Assembly: GCF_002080435.1 (NCBI RefSeq)
Contig: NZ_CP020538.1
Coordinates: forward strand, 248,001-312,000
DNA length: 64,000 nucleotides
DNA from: Sphingobium herbicidovorans
Lineage (GTDB): Bacteria > Pseudomonadota > Alphaproteobacteria > Sphingomonadales > Sphingomonadaceae
Direction of reading: 5' to 3'
The translations under genes and the position numbers were made by a program. A model generated the notes under the pieces. The model saw only the letters and a program-made list of their open reading frames with translations. It made no database searches and was not told where the DNA came from. Below are positions 1 through 9,313 of this stretch, in pieces. The number at the start of each line of letters is the position of its first letter. Position 1 is the first letter of the stretch.

Positions 1-1210
1 ACGATTGTTCGATCTGGGCAATCAGACGGGTATCTGCCAGTTCACCAGGCGTGATCTCTTCGGGCCAATAGCGGCTTACAATATCGGCGATGTCATCAAG
101 CTTGGCTTCATTCACCAGAAACCGAGGGTCTATGTTCGCGGGGTCGGCCACGACCCGCAATCGCAGACACGCGGGGCCTCCACCATTTGCCATCGATTGC
201 CGTATATCGACCGTAATGAGCCGCCGGATTGGACCATTGCTGGAAGTCATTTGTTCCAGCCAGTCCCACACGCTCGCTATATTTCTTGCTTCGGTTGGCA
301 GGATGAGCGCCATGCCACCTTCGGCCAGCGTCACCAGTTGCGCGTTGAAAAGATAGCTACGGATGGCGTCGGCTAGGCTCACGGACCTGTCCGGCACTTC
401 AATAATCTGTATCGACGGCAGCAAGGCTTGCAGGTCCGTATAGAGGCGCTCCTTATCTGCAAAAGCCTTCTCATGCGCAAAAAGCACATTTTCATTGGCG
501 ACCGCGACGACATCATTGTGAAAGGCTCCAGCGGCGATCGCCTCTTCCGACTGCATGGCGAATAGCGTTCGGGCGGGATCCAGGCAGTGCAACCGTGCGA
601 TTGCCTTGCTCGCCTCGAGATGTTGCCGCGCGGGAAAAGGCCCTCCAGACTGGCCATAGGCGAATATCTCGACGCCGCGACACGCATGATTTTCAGATAA
701 CCGCATATGGTTGGCAGCGCCTTCGTCGCCGAACGGCGCAGGAACGGGCGGATGAATGACGAAAGCGTCTCGATCGGAAAAGGCTATCTTCAACTGCGCA
801 AGCGTCTGCGGCCATTCGTGGCTGCGATGGGGCATGGTGACGAGGTTGGCTACTGTCAGATGCGTGCGGCCATCTGATGCATCGGCAGCGGGCGAGACTG
901 TCGCGGCATTGGCAGCCCACATCGAGGAGGCAGACATTGCCGCCGCGCGGATAGCAGGTTCCGCGTCGCTGATATTGGTCCCAAGAGCGCTTAGCCAGCG
1001 GCCATCGGGACGCCATTGAGGGAGGAAGATGCCTTGGGGAATGCCGAGCTGCAGGTTCGTGCGCATCTTCTCGATGCCCTGCAGGGCGGCTGCGCGTGGA
1101 TGAGATACGGTCCCCGCGTTGCGAGCAGAGGCCAAGTTGCCAAGGCTCAGCCCAGCGTAATTGTGACTGGGGCCGATCAGCCCGTCGAAATTAATCTCGC
1201 GAACGGTCAT
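1..1210 (-). CDS. astB: N-succinylarginine dihydrolase (partial, C-terminus beyond window)
   Basis: Second enzyme of the arginine succinyltransferase (AST) pathway: hydrolyses N2-succinylarginine to N2-succinylornithine, ammonia and CO2 in the cytosol. The frame is open from the ATG at 1210 to the window edge, giving about 403 residues against roughly 440-450 for the family, so only the C-terminal tail is missing. The N-terminus (DGLIGPSHNYAGLSLGN) is typical. Visible guanidino-modifying-fold residues are the GAFHNDVV histidine and Cys348 in NGGGPACLRLR, the expected nucleophile. The start overlaps the astA stop (ATGA), so the two are translationally coupled. The gene is not interrupted; it simply lacks its stop within the window. 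Confidence 0.95.
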   Translation of the reverse strand, partial: MTVREINFDGLIGPSHNYAGLSLGNLASARNAGTVSHPRAAALQGIEKMRTNLQLGIPQGIFLPQWRPDGRWLSALGTNISDAEPAIRAAAMSASSMWAANAATVSPAADASDGRTHLTVANLVTMPHRSHEWPQTLAQLKIAFSDRDAFVIHPPVPAPFGDEGAANHMRLSENHACRGVEIFAYGQSGGPFPARQHLEASKAIARLHCLDPARTLFAMQSEEAIAAGAFHNDVVAVANENVLFAHEKAFADKERLYTDLQALLPSIQIIEVPDRSVSLADAIRSYLFNAQLVTLAEGGMALILPTEARNIASVWDWLEQMTSSNGPIRRLITVDIRQSMANGGGPACLRLRVVADPANIDPRFLVNEAKLDDIADIVSRYWPEEITPGELADTRLIAQIEQS

Positions 1211-2226
1211 GCCCGCGCCACCATCGCAAATTGCTGGCCCGGTTCCATCTGAAGGCGCTGGGCGCTTGCCCTGTCGAGGGATACCGATCCAGCCTCCTTC
1301 GTGCGGACAAAGCCATAAGTGCAGCGATAGTTTGCCAGCCGCCCAGTCGCGACAAGCTGCTTCTCTCCACCGCTCTCATGGATGCCCGCCAATGTGACGT
1401 CCTGCGCATGAGCCACGGTTTGTAGCGAGTTGATCTGGCCGATCATGGTTGGGCCGCCATCAAAAATGTCTATGTAGCCGGGATTTGTGAACCCTTCGGT
1501 TTCCAGCATCCGCATCGCCGCTCGCCCGTTGGGGTGAGGCAGTCCGATCACCGCCCGGGCACTGTCGTTCAGCATGGCGGTGTAGATCGGCGTCTTGGGC
1601 ATCAGGTCTGCGATGAATTGGTTGCCATGAATGGCATTGAAATCGTCGGCCTCCTGGAAACTCATTCCAAAGAACCGCCCTGCAAGCCCATCCCAGAAGG
1701 GGGAGCCTCCCGCCTCATCGATCACGCCGCGCAATTCGGCGATCACCTGATCCCCGAATCGCGCGCGATGGTTGCGGATGTAGAGATAGCGGCTGCGGGC
1801 GAGCAGCAGGCCCAACCCCTCGGCGCGTTCTCGCGGGTGCAGGAATAGGCCGCCGACTTCGGTAGAACCCTCCAGGTCCGTGACCAGCGAGAGCATTTCC
1901 GCCCGAAAGGTGCGCGATAATTCCCGGCTATGCTGGGTCAATACGCCCAGGCGGTAGGAATAAAAGGGCCAGTTTTGCCCGACTTTACTGAATATCTGGC
2001 AGGTTCCCCGGACCTGATCGGTTTCGCAATTCTCCAGCACGAGGAGGATCAATTCGTCCTCAATGCCCTCCGATTGCCGCGAAAGGGCACGCTCAGTCCT
2101 TTCCAGCTTCTGCTCCAGCGCCTGCCGATCTGCCGGAAGATTGGTGAAGCCGCCTCCTGTCAATTTCGCCAGCTCATACAGGCTTTGCAGATCATCCGGG
2201 CGCGCTGTGCGCATCACGAAATTCAA
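1207..2226 (-). CDS. astA: arginine N-succinyltransferase
   Basis: Transfers succinyl from succinyl-CoA to the alpha-amino group of L-arginine, the first step of the AST route that converts arginine to glutamate and succinate. The 339 residues match the family length (about 340). Recognisable blocks are GGGFTNLP near residue 25, FIADLMPKTPIYT and LPHPNGRAAMRMLETEGF followed by YIDIFDGGP in the C-terminal half. It lies between an M20 amidohydrolase (12-base gap) and astB (4-base overlap) on the minus strand, clearly one operon. Family assignment is secure; the activity is inferred from homology and context. Confidence 0.96.
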   Translation of the reverse strand: MNFVMRTARPDDLQSLYELAKLTGGGFTNLPADRQALEQKLERTERALSRQSEGIEDELILLVLENCETDQVRGTCQIFSKVGQNWPFYSYRLGVLTQHSRELSRTFRAEMLSLVTDLEGSTEVGGLFLHPRERAEGLGLLLARSRYLYIRNHRARFGDQVIAELRGVIDEAGGSPFWDGLAGRFFGMSFQEADDFNAIHGNQFIADLMPKTPIYTAMLNDSARAVIGLPHPNGRAAMRMLETEGFTNPGYIDIFDGGPTMIGQINSLQTVAHAQDVTLAGIHESGGEKQLVATGRLANYRCTYGFVRTKEAGSVSLDRASAQRLQMEPGQQFAMVARA

Positions 2227-2238
2227 GCCTGGTCTCCC

Positions 2239-3444
2239 TCACAATCGGCCCTGAGCGATACGCAGCATCGTGAGCGCAGAAAGCTGGGCCCGTTCTGCAA
2301 GGCTCTCGACCATCAGATATTCGCCGTCGCTGTGAATGGCGCCGCCGCGTACGCCCATCGTGTCCACGACGGGCACGCCGCACGCCGCGATGTTATTTCC
2401 ATCGCATACGCCTCCTGTATCGCGCCATTCGATCGGCAGGCCCAAGTCCGCGCCGCATTGTTTGACAAGGTTGAAAAGAGGCAAGGCGTTGGCATCCATG
2501 GGTTTGGGGGGGCGGCCAAAGCCGCCATGCACGGTCACCTTGACATCATGAAGTCGTGACACATCTGCGACCGATCGCCTGATGAGTTGATGTGCCAGTT
2601 CCTCGGCGCTTGTCGTTTGGGGCCGGAAGTTGACGCGTAATATGGCCTTGTCGGGCACGACGTTATTGGGGCCGCCACCATCTATCCGGGCTGGATTGCA
2701 GGCCAGCCCCGGACCGCCGCCAGCCTTTAATCGCAGGGCGATGTCTGCCGCAGCCACCAGGGCATTCCGGCCGTCATCAGGATTGCGCCCCGCATGAGCG
2801 CTACGCCCTGTCACGACGATGGAGAAATTGCCGCTACCCGCCCGTGCCCCAGCCAATGTACCATCCGGAAGAGCAGGCTCGTAGGTAAGTGCCGCGATCT
2901 TGCCGCGCGCAGTTTCGGCAATCAGCCGGGCCGAGGAAGCGCTGCCCAATTCTTCGTCACTATTGATAACTACATCATAGCCGACAAGTGCGAAAGTTGG
3001 TGACGTCTCAGCGGCCTGTAATGCAGCCAGCATGACCGCAAGACCCCCTTTCATGTCGGCAACCCCGGGGCCATTCAATGTGCCGTCGTCGATCCACCGC
3101 ACCGTTTGAAAGGCATGATCGAATGGGAAGACCGTATCCATATGGCCGGTGAGAAGCAGCCGGACAGGAGCATCGCGTCGTACCGACAGCAGCAGGTGCT
3201 TCCCATGCGGCAGAAGCTCTGGCTTCCCCTCTGAATTGATGGCGGCAACTTCTTCGGGCTCTATCAGTCGCACATCCCCAGGAAGCACCGAGAAAGCGTC
3301 GGCCAGCATGGCCGCCACTGTCGCCAATCCGGCAAGATTACGGGATCCGCTGTTCACCGCAGCCCATCTCCGCACCTGATCCAGCATCGGGGCGGATGCG
3401 GCGCATTCCATTAGCGCAAGGTCTGACGACGAAAGGCCGTTCAT
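2239..3444 (-). CDS. M20-family metallo-amidohydrolase in the ast operon
   Basis: 401-residue zinc peptidase of the M20/M25 (ArgE/DapE/CPG2) family. Metal-site signatures are visible: H101 and D103 in TGHMDTVFP, D130 in GPGVADMKGG, E164/E165 in NSDEELGS, and a histidine in the C-terminal IHSDGEY. The dimerisation-domain motif SAHAGRNPDDG is present, and there is no signal peptide, so it is cytosolic. It is the first gene of the M20-astA-astB string. The classical last AST step, desuccinylation of N-succinylglutamate, is done by AstE (an M14-type enzyme) in enterics. From position, this M20 enzyme could deacylate succinylglutamate or a related N-acyl amino acid; that is inference, and other acyl substrates are possible. 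Confidence 0.9.
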   Translation of the reverse strand: MNGLSSSDLALMECAASAPMLDQVRRWAAVNSGSRNLAGLATVAAMLADAFSVLPGDVRLIEPEEVAAINSEGKPELLPHGKHLLLSVRRDAPVRLLLTGHMDTVFPFDHAFQTVRWIDDGTLNGPGVADMKGGLAVMLAALQAAETSPTFALVGYDVVINSDEELGSASSARLIAETARGKIAALTYEPALPDGTLAGARAGSGNFSIVVTGRSAHAGRNPDDGRNALVAAADIALRLKAGGGPGLACNPARIDGGGPNNVVPDKAILRVNFRPQTTSAEELAHQLIRRSVADVSRLHDVKVTVHGGFGRPPKPMDANALPLFNLVKQCGADLGLPIEWRDTGGVCDGNNIAACGVPVVDTMGVRGGAIHSDGEYLMVESLAERAQLSALTMLRIAQGRL

Positions 3445-3496
3445 CCTTCGCAGCTTACCAGAGGGAACGCGCGCGCTCTACCCCCGAGAGCCGTAT

Positions 3497-3982
3497 TCAG
3501 ATCAGCGCCTGGAATTCCTGAAGTATGTCTCGGTACAGCTTCCGCTTGAATGGTACGATGACATCAGGCAGCATTTCCGGGCTTATCCATTTCCATTCGG
3601 AAAATTCCGGATGATGCGTAGCGATATTGATATCGTCGTCGCTTCCCAGAAAACGGGCGAGGAACCACACTTGGCGCTGGCCGCGAAATCTTCCGCCCCA
3701 AAGCTTCCCGATCAGTTCGGGCGGCAGGTCGTAGAAGTGCTCATCCCGCGCCTTTGCGATGATTTCGACGTGATGATGGCCGATGCCAGTCTCTTCGCCC
3801 AGTTCACGTAAGGCCGCAACCTTCTCTTCCTCGCCGTCGTCGATACCGCCCTGTGGCATCTGCCAGGCTTCGATCTGACTGTCGATGCGTTGGCCGACAA
3901 AGACCTTCCCATCCATATTGACGAGCATCACGCCGACGCACGGCCGATACCCAAGCTCCGAATCATTTGGCACTGACGCCAT
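3497..3982 (-). CDS. rppH: RNA pyrophosphohydrolase (Nudix)
   Basis: Removes pyrophosphate from 5'-triphosphate RNA ends, which starts mRNA decay. 161 residues. N-terminal GYRPCVGVMLVN is the RppH hallmark. The Nudix box (Gx5Ex7REUxEExGU) spans residues 45-67 with R59, E60, E63 and E64 in place. The C-terminal FKRKLYRDILQEF helix is also typical. It lies 52 bases upstream of the M20 gene on the same strand, so it may be cotranscribed with the ast genes. It is divergent from the photolyase gene across 184 bases. Confidence 0.95.
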   Translation of the reverse strand: MASVPNDSELGYRPCVGVMLVNMDGKVFVGQRIDSQIEAWQMPQGGIDDGEEEKVAALRELGEETGIGHHHVEIIAKARDEHFYDLPPELIGKLWGGRFRGQRQVWFLARFLGSDDDINIATHHPEFSEWKWISPEMLPDVIVPFKRKLYRDILQEFQALI

Positions 3983-4166
3983 GATGTCCCCTGATCATTG
4001 TTCTCGCCGGAGCCCTCAGGGCTGGCGAATTTGTGCGCTGCAATGATAATTGGGGAAAGAAGCTGCGTCCATCTGCGAAAGGGCATGCCGCTGTGTTCGG
4101 ACGGGTTTTCGCGTCGAATTGGGAGAGGGGATTGGAACAATCACCAACCGGTGGCAAGGCTGACAT

Positions 4167-5543
4167 ATGGCCGATCCTGTAATTCTCTGGTTCCGTCAGG
4201 ACCTTCGCTTGTCCGACCAGGCCGCCCTCGCGGCGGCGTTAGGTGAAGGGCCGGTGATTCCCGTCTATATTCTGGACGATGACGCCCCGCGCCAGTGGAA
4301 GATGGGCGCCGCGCAGCGCTGGTGGCTGCACTATAGTTTGAAATCACTGGACAAAAATCTTCGCGAAAGGGGATCCCGCCTAATCCTGCGACGCGGCGAT
4401 TGCGCGGAGGAGTTGCAGCAACTGGCCCGCGAGACCTGCAGTCAGCGGGTACATGCGCTCGCTCACTACGAACCTTGGTGGCGCAATGCCGAGAAGGCCG
4501 TGGGTCAGAGGCTTGACCTTCAGCTTCACGATGGGGGGCTTTTGTTGCCGCCTGGCTGCGTCCGCACATCAGGCGGCGACCTGTATCAAATATATACGCC
4601 ATTCATGCGGGCGACGATGCTTCACATGCCACCGTCCAAGCCGTCGCCGACGCCGTCGCGGATCGATTCGCCTTCTCGATGGCCCCACAGCGATTCGTTG
4701 GATGAATGGGATTTGCTTCCCTCCCGTCCCAACTGGGCTGAAGCGTTCGCCAACGATTGGATGCCAGGCGAGGCGGGGGCTCGCGACCGCGTGTCATCAT
4801 TTTTGGACGAGGCAGGGGATTATGATTTAGCGCGTAATCTGCCGTCCGCAGAGGGCACGTCGCGACTATCGCCGCATCTGCATTTCGGCGAAGTTTCGCC
4901 GGCCTATGTGTGGCATCGGATTAGCGGAGTGCCGGGCGATCCGACAACCTTTCTCAAGGAATTGATCTGGCGAGACTATGCCCATACCCAGATATGGGCG
5001 TTGCCCGCTTATGGGTCAAAAAATGCGCGATCCGTTTTCGACCAGATGCCGTGGCGCGATTTGCGTGAGGCGAAGGGGGATTTCATTGCATGGAAGAAGG
5101 GGCGTACCGGCTATCCGATCGTCGATGCCGGGATGCGACAGCTTTGGACGACCGGTTGGATGCATAACCGCGTGCGCATGATCGTGGCGAGTTTCCTCAT
5201 CAAGCATCTGCTGATCGATTGGCGTCATGGCGCGCAATGGTTCTGGGATACACTGGTCGATGCGGACTATGCCAATAACAGTGTGAACTGGCAGTGGGTG
5301 GCGGGAAGTGGTGTCGATGCCAATATGTTCTCACGCATCATGGCGCCGCTTACACAGTCTCCAAAATTCGAGGCCGCTGACTATATCAGGCAATGGGTGC
5401 CCGAACTGGCGCATCTTGATGATAAGGTGATCCACGACCCGGACTCGTATGATGTGCGCCCTTCTGCCTATCCACCAAAGCGCATTGGCCATCGTGAGGC
5501 GCGTGAGCGGGCGTTGGCCGCATACCAGCAAAGCAGGGGGTGA
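4167..5543 (+). CDS. phrB: deoxyribodipyrimidine photo-lyase (class I CPD photolyase)
   Basis: Light-driven repair of cyclobutane pyrimidine dimers using FAD and an antenna pigment. 458 residues. The N-terminal alpha/beta antenna domain begins ILWFRQDLRLSDQAAL. The FAD-binding domain contains TSRLSPHLHFGEVSP, FLKELIWRDYAH, the TGYPIVDAGMRQLW block and NNSVNWQWVAGSG with the following NMFSRIMAPLTQSPKF. All are diagnostic of the photolyase/cryptochrome family; the bacterial class I assignment fits these blocks. The cyclopropane synthase gene follows 35 bases later on the same strand. Confidence 0.96.
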   Translation: MADPVILWFRQDLRLSDQAALAAALGEGPVIPVYILDDDAPRQWKMGAAQRWWLHYSLKSLDKNLRERGSRLILRRGDCAEELQQLARETCSQRVHALAHYEPWWRNAEKAVGQRLDLQLHDGGLLLPPGCVRTSGGDLYQIYTPFMRATMLHMPPSKPSPTPSRIDSPSRWPHSDSLDEWDLLPSRPNWAEAFANDWMPGEAGARDRVSSFLDEAGDYDLARNLPSAEGTSRLSPHLHFGEVSPAYVWHRISGVPGDPTTFLKELIWRDYAHTQIWALPAYGSKNARSVFDQMPWRDLREAKGDFIAWKKGRTGYPIVDAGMRQLWTTGWMHNRVRMIVASFLIKHLLIDWRHGAQWFWDTLVDADYANNSVNWQWVAGSGVDANMFSRIMAPLTQSPKFEAADYIRQWVPELAHLDDKVIHDPDSYDVRPSAYPPKRIGHREARERALAAYQQSRG

Positions 5544-5578
5544 TGGCGGAATGAAAGATCGAGGTCAGAGGTGAGCGC

Positions 5579-6844
5579 GTGAACGCTATCGATCCCCGAC
5601 GTCCTCGGGCGCGTTCCGTGCGGCGATCTGCGGTTGCCCGCTCCGCCGGTTGGGCTGCCCGGCTGATCGGCCCGCAGTTTCACCGCCTGCTGGATCGAAT
5701 AGACGCGGGCCTTGATAAGGGTAGCCTCCAGGCTGTCCTGCCCGATGGCACCGTTCGAATATTGGGCGGGCGCGCCGCTGGTCCAGCCTGTGAGGTTGAG
5801 TTGGTGCGTTGGCGCGCTTTGCTGCGCTTGGTCGCCGGTGGTTCGGCTGGATGGTATCGCGCTTGGGCGGCAGGGGAGTGGACCAGTCCAGACCCGGTTC
5901 CGCTGTTCGCGCTCTTCACAGCGAACGCGGTCACATTGGGCAATGTTGCGAGGCCGAACGGACCGGAGCGGTGGCTGGGGCGGTTTTTCCATTGGGCGCG
6001 CCGAAACGACCGTAGGGGGTCGCGCCGCAACATCGCCTATCATTATGATCTGGGGAATGACTTCTACAGCCTGTGGCTTGATCAGAACATGCACTATTCC
6101 AGCGCGCTGTTCTGCGACCCGTCTAATGGGAAGGAAAGTCTGGAAAGCGCCCAGCAACGAAAGGTCGATGCGATATTGGACCGGTTGGAGCTAAAGGACG
6201 GCAGCAGCCTGCTGGAAATCGGCTGTGGTTGGGGCGGGCTGGCCGAGCAGGCGATGCAGCGATGCCATATCCGCTATGACGGTCTGACGCTTTCCGCAGA
6301 ACAGGCATCCTATGCGCGCGAGCGGCTTGGGGCCGGCGCGAATATCTTTCTGACTGACTATCGCGATGCGCAGGGTCAATATGACGCGATTGCAAGCGTC
6401 GAGATGGTTGAGGCTGTGGGTCTGAAATATTGGCCCGCGTATATCGCCGCGATCGAAAGGCTACTGAAGCCGGGCGGCCGGGCGGCCATACAATATATCC
6501 TCATAGACGATAGGATATTCGATAAATATGCTCGCGGGGCTGATTTTATCCAGACCTATATCTTCCCGGGAGGCATGTTGATTTCCGAGAGCCGCTTTCG
6601 TGCATTGGCGCGCGCACAGGGGCTGGAATGGCAGGATGTCCGTTATTTCGGTCTGCACTATGCGGAAACACTACGGCGATGGCGTGTGCAGTTTGACGAG
6701 ATCGTCGATCGGGGGCTGTTGCCATCAATTTTCGATCAGCATTTCGTGGCGCTCTGGCGCTACTACCTCATGTATTGTGAGGGAGGCTTTTCGGGCGGCG
6801 CGATCAACGTCGCGCAAGTGACGCTGGTCAAGCCGCCGAGATAG
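5579..6844 (+). CDS. cfa: cyclopropane-fatty-acyl-phospholipid synthase family protein
   Basis: S-adenosylmethionine-dependent enzyme that methylenates the double bond of unsaturated acyl chains in membrane phospholipids. 421 residues, GTG start at 5579 in a GTGAAC context. The N-terminal lipid-binding region is followed by IAYHYDLGNDFYSLWLD, the SAM-binding loop LLEIGCGWGGLAE, the EMVEAVG block, and the C-terminal GLHYAETLRRW characteristic of the family. It lies directly after phrB, and its stop faces the SDR gene stop with 3 bases between. A small inverted repeat (6841-6861) covers both stops. The exact lipid product is not proven by sequence. Confidence 0.92.
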   Translation: MNAIDPRRPRARSVRRSAVARSAGWAARLIGPQFHRLLDRIDAGLDKGSLQAVLPDGTVRILGGRAAGPACEVELVRWRALLRLVAGGSAGWYRAWAAGEWTSPDPVPLFALFTANAVTLGNVARPNGPERWLGRFFHWARRNDRRGSRRNIAYHYDLGNDFYSLWLDQNMHYSSALFCDPSNGKESLESAQQRKVDAILDRLELKDGSSLLEIGCGWGGLAEQAMQRCHIRYDGLTLSAEQASYARERLGAGANIFLTDYRDAQGQYDAIASVEMVEAVGLKYWPAYIAAIERLLKPGGRAAIQYILIDDRIFDKYARGADFIQTYIFPGGMLISESRFRALARAQGLEWQDVRYFGLHYAETLRRWRVQFDEIVDRGLLPSIFDQHFVALWRYYLMYCEGGFSGGAINVAQVTLVKPPR

Positions 6845-6847
6845 GGG

Positions 6848-7558
6848 CTAGTCGACCCTATGGTGGTAACCATCGGGTCGGTCGGACAGGATGAGATCGA
6901 CCATAGCCTGCCCAACAACTTTGGGATCCTTGAGCGTCGCGGGATCTTCGCCGGGGAAGGCGCGCGCGCGCATTGCCGTGCGGGTTGCGCCCGGATCCAC
7001 TATATGGGTGCGGATGGACGAGATGTTTTTCACTTCCTCCCCATAAGCGCTGACCAGCGTTTCCAAAGCAGCCTTGGATGCGCCGTAAGCGCCCCAATAT
7101 GCCCGAGGGGCGGTGGCGACCGACGATGTTACCGCGATCACGCGCGCGCTTGCACTGGCGCGCAGCATCGAATCGAATGCGGCGATCAGTGCCTGTGGGG
7201 CAGCGATATTCAGTGTCAGCAGTCTGGCAAATTCCTTGGCATCGATCGCGGGCACCGACGCCAGGCTGCCGAGCGTCGCCGCGTTCAGGACAAGGACGTC
7301 CAATGCCTGCCAACGGCCTGAGACCGCCTGCGCCAGCCGCCCGATGCTTTCGCCATCGATAAGGTCCAGCGGGGCGATGGTGGCGCTCCCGCCCGCACTG
7401 TGGACCCGTTCTTCGACTTCCTCCAGACCGCCCACGGTCCTGGCCGTCAGGATGACATGCGCGCCCGCAGCGCCCAAGGCTTCGGCAGTAGCGGCGCCGA
7501 TGCCTCGGCTGGCGCCGGTTACCAAGGCGAGTTTACCGGAGAGGGGAAGGTTGGACAT
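6848..7558 (-). CDS. short-chain dehydrogenase/reductase (SDR) family oxidoreductase
   Basis: 236-residue classical SDR. The nucleotide-binding motif TGASRGIG lies at residues 13-20, the LNAA motif follows in the middle, and the catalytic Ser plus Y-x3-K (YGASK) are present. ATG at 7558 is chosen over an in-frame TTG at 7582 because it begins MSNLPLSGKLALVTGAS, the usual SDR N-terminus, and is preceded by AGGATCC. It lies 96 bases downstream of purF on the same strand, so probable cotranscription. The substrate cannot be read from sequence; the family is very broad. Confidence 0.9.
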   Translation of the reverse strand: MSNLPLSGKLALVTGASRGIGAATAEALGAAGAHVILTARTVGGLEEVEERVHSAGGSATIAPLDLIDGESIGRLAQAVSGRWQALDVLVLNAATLGSLASVPAIDAKEFARLLTLNIAAPQALIAAFDSMLRASASARVIAVTSSVATAPRAYWGAYGASKAALETLVSAYGEEVKNISSIRTHIVDPGATRTAMRARAFPGEDPATLKDPKVVGQAMVDLILSDRPDGYHHRVD

Positions 7559-7654
7559 AAGGGATCCTGTTCGCCCTTCCAAAACAAGAGGGCTCGTTCG
7601 GTAGAAGGGACGGCGGCCGCTCAGGACGAGCGGCCAGCCCTGATCAATCGGGAA

Positions 7655-9133
7655 TTAGACGACGCGTTCAGCCAGCAGTTCGAGCTGGTTTTGCACGACG
7701 ACATCATCCTGGTCGGTGAGCGTCGTGGGATAGTCACCGGTGAAGCACGCATCGCAATATTGCGGTCGGATGTCGGCGCGCTTCGCTTCTCCAAGCGCCT
7801 TGTAAAGGCCGTCGATCGAGATGAAGGACAGGCTGTCGGCGTGAATGAAATCCTGCATCCCGCCAACATCAAGGCGATGTGCCAGCAACTTGGTGCGTTC
7901 CGGGGTGTCCACGCCGTAGAAGCAACTGTGCTTGGTAGGCGGGCTTGCGATCCGCATGTGCACTTCCTTGGCGCCGGCCTCGCGCATCATTTGGACAATC
8001 TTGAGGCTGGTCGTTCCGCGCACGATCGAATCGTCGATCAGGACGACGCGCTTCCCACTAATAAGCGCTCGGTTGGCATTATGCTTGAGCTTCACGCCGA
8101 GATGACGAACCTTGTCGCCGGGCTGGATAAATGTACGGCCGATATAGTGAGACCGGATGATCCCTAGCTCAAAGGGGATACCAGATTGTTGAGCATAACC
8201 GATCGCGGCGGGCACGCCGCTGTCCGGTACGGGAATGACCAGATCCGCATCGACCGGGTTTTCGACGGCCAACTGGGCGCCGATTGCCTTGCGGACGGAA
8301 TAAACGCTGGAGCCATCCACTATCGAATCAGGGCGGCTGAAATAGACATGTTCGAAAATACAGGGACGTGGATGAACTTCGCCAAAAGGCCGATGGCTGC
8401 GAATCTGACCATCATGCGTCACAATGACCAGTTCACCAGGTTCTATCGAACGCACATGTTCTGCGCCCACCACATCGAAAGCCACCGTTTCGGAGGCAAA
8501 CATCGTGGATTCTCCCAACTGGCCCATGACCAAGGGACGGATGCCCAGTGGGTCGCGGCATGCGATCATGCCCTCTGGCGTTGTTACGATCAGCGAATAG
8601 GCGCCTTCGATCTGCTTCAGGGCATCGATGAATTTGTCGAGCAGCGTCCGATATGTCGATGTCGCCACCAGATGAATGATGACCTCGGTGTCTGACGTGG
8701 ACTGGAATATGGAGCCGCGACGTATAAGCTCACGGCGAAGCTTCATCGCGTTCGAGATATTGCCATTGTGCGCAATCGCAAAGCCGCCGGAGTTAAGTTC
8801 GGCATAAAGCGGCTGCACGTTGCGGAGAGACGTTTCACCGGTTGTCGAATAGCGGACATGGCCGCATGCAGAGTTACCGGGAAGCCCGCGAATCACTTCG
8901 TCGCGGTCGAAATTTCCAGCGACATGACCCATTGCGCGATGGGTGTGGAAATCATGGCCGTCCCAGCTGGTGATGCCTGCCGCTTCCTGTCCACGGTGCT
9001 GGAGCGCATGAAGGCCAAGAGCGACGATCGCCGAAGCGGTCTCGGCCTGAATGACCCCGAAAATGCCGCATTCTTCACGCAGCTTGTCGTCGTCGAACGG
9101 ATTTGTTGTAAACATGGGTGCGAGCGGGTCCAT
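7655..9133 (-). CDS. purF: amidophosphoribosyltransferase
   Basis: First committed step of purine synthesis: PRPP plus glutamine gives 5-phosphoribosylamine. The class II glutamine-amidotransferase nucleophile is the Cys in REECGIFGV, exposed after removal of a short propeptide. The phosphoribosyltransferase PRPP loop is VVLIDDSIVRGTTS. 492 residues from ATG 9133 (MDPLAP) or 486 from ATG 9115 (MFTTNPFDDD); neither has a strong ribosome-binding site, so the start is uncertain by six codons. The frame stays open far upstream into the ccmC region, but that extension is antisense shadow. Divergent from ccmC. Confidence 0.96.
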   Translation of the reverse strand: MDPLAPMFTTNPFDDDKLREECGIFGVIQAETASAIVALGLHALQHRGQEAAGITSWDGHDFHTHRAMGHVAGNFDRDEVIRGLPGNSACGHVRYSTTGETSLRNVQPLYAELNSGGFAIAHNGNISNAMKLRRELIRRGSIFQSTSDTEVIIHLVATSTYRTLLDKFIDALKQIEGAYSLIVTTPEGMIACRDPLGIRPLVMGQLGESTMFASETVAFDVVGAEHVRSIEPGELVIVTHDGQIRSHRPFGEVHPRPCIFEHVYFSRPDSIVDGSSVYSVRKAIGAQLAVENPVDADLVIPVPDSGVPAAIGYAQQSGIPFELGIIRSHYIGRTFIQPGDKVRHLGVKLKHNANRALISGKRVVLIDDSIVRGTTSLKIVQMMREAGAKEVHMRIASPPTKHSCFYGVDTPERTKLLAHRLDVGGMQDFIHADSLSFISIDGLYKALGEAKRADIRPQYCDACFTGDYPTTLTDQDDVVVQNQLELLAERVV

Positions 9134-9313
9134 AGCCGATGCTGTACGCCTCAGAGGGCTGCTTTGCGCGCATATAGTGTTTCGATTACGATTTGTCGCC
9201 TGCCTGTAACAAAAAAGCCGGCTGAGATGTTCGTTCAACAGGATTTTCCTGTGATTTAGCGCGAAAAGCGGCGCTGGCTTTGCGGGCGGGGCGCAGCTAA
9301 AGAGCCTTTCCAA

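Noticed and set aside
379..1016. Short minus-strand frames within the first kilobase
   Set aside because: They are out of frame with astB, whose own frame is open from 1210 to the window edge.
6841..6861. Inverted repeat ATAGGG/CCCTAT over the cfa and SDR stops as a terminator
   Set aside because: Only six pairs and no T-run on either strand; mentioned with cfa but not called.
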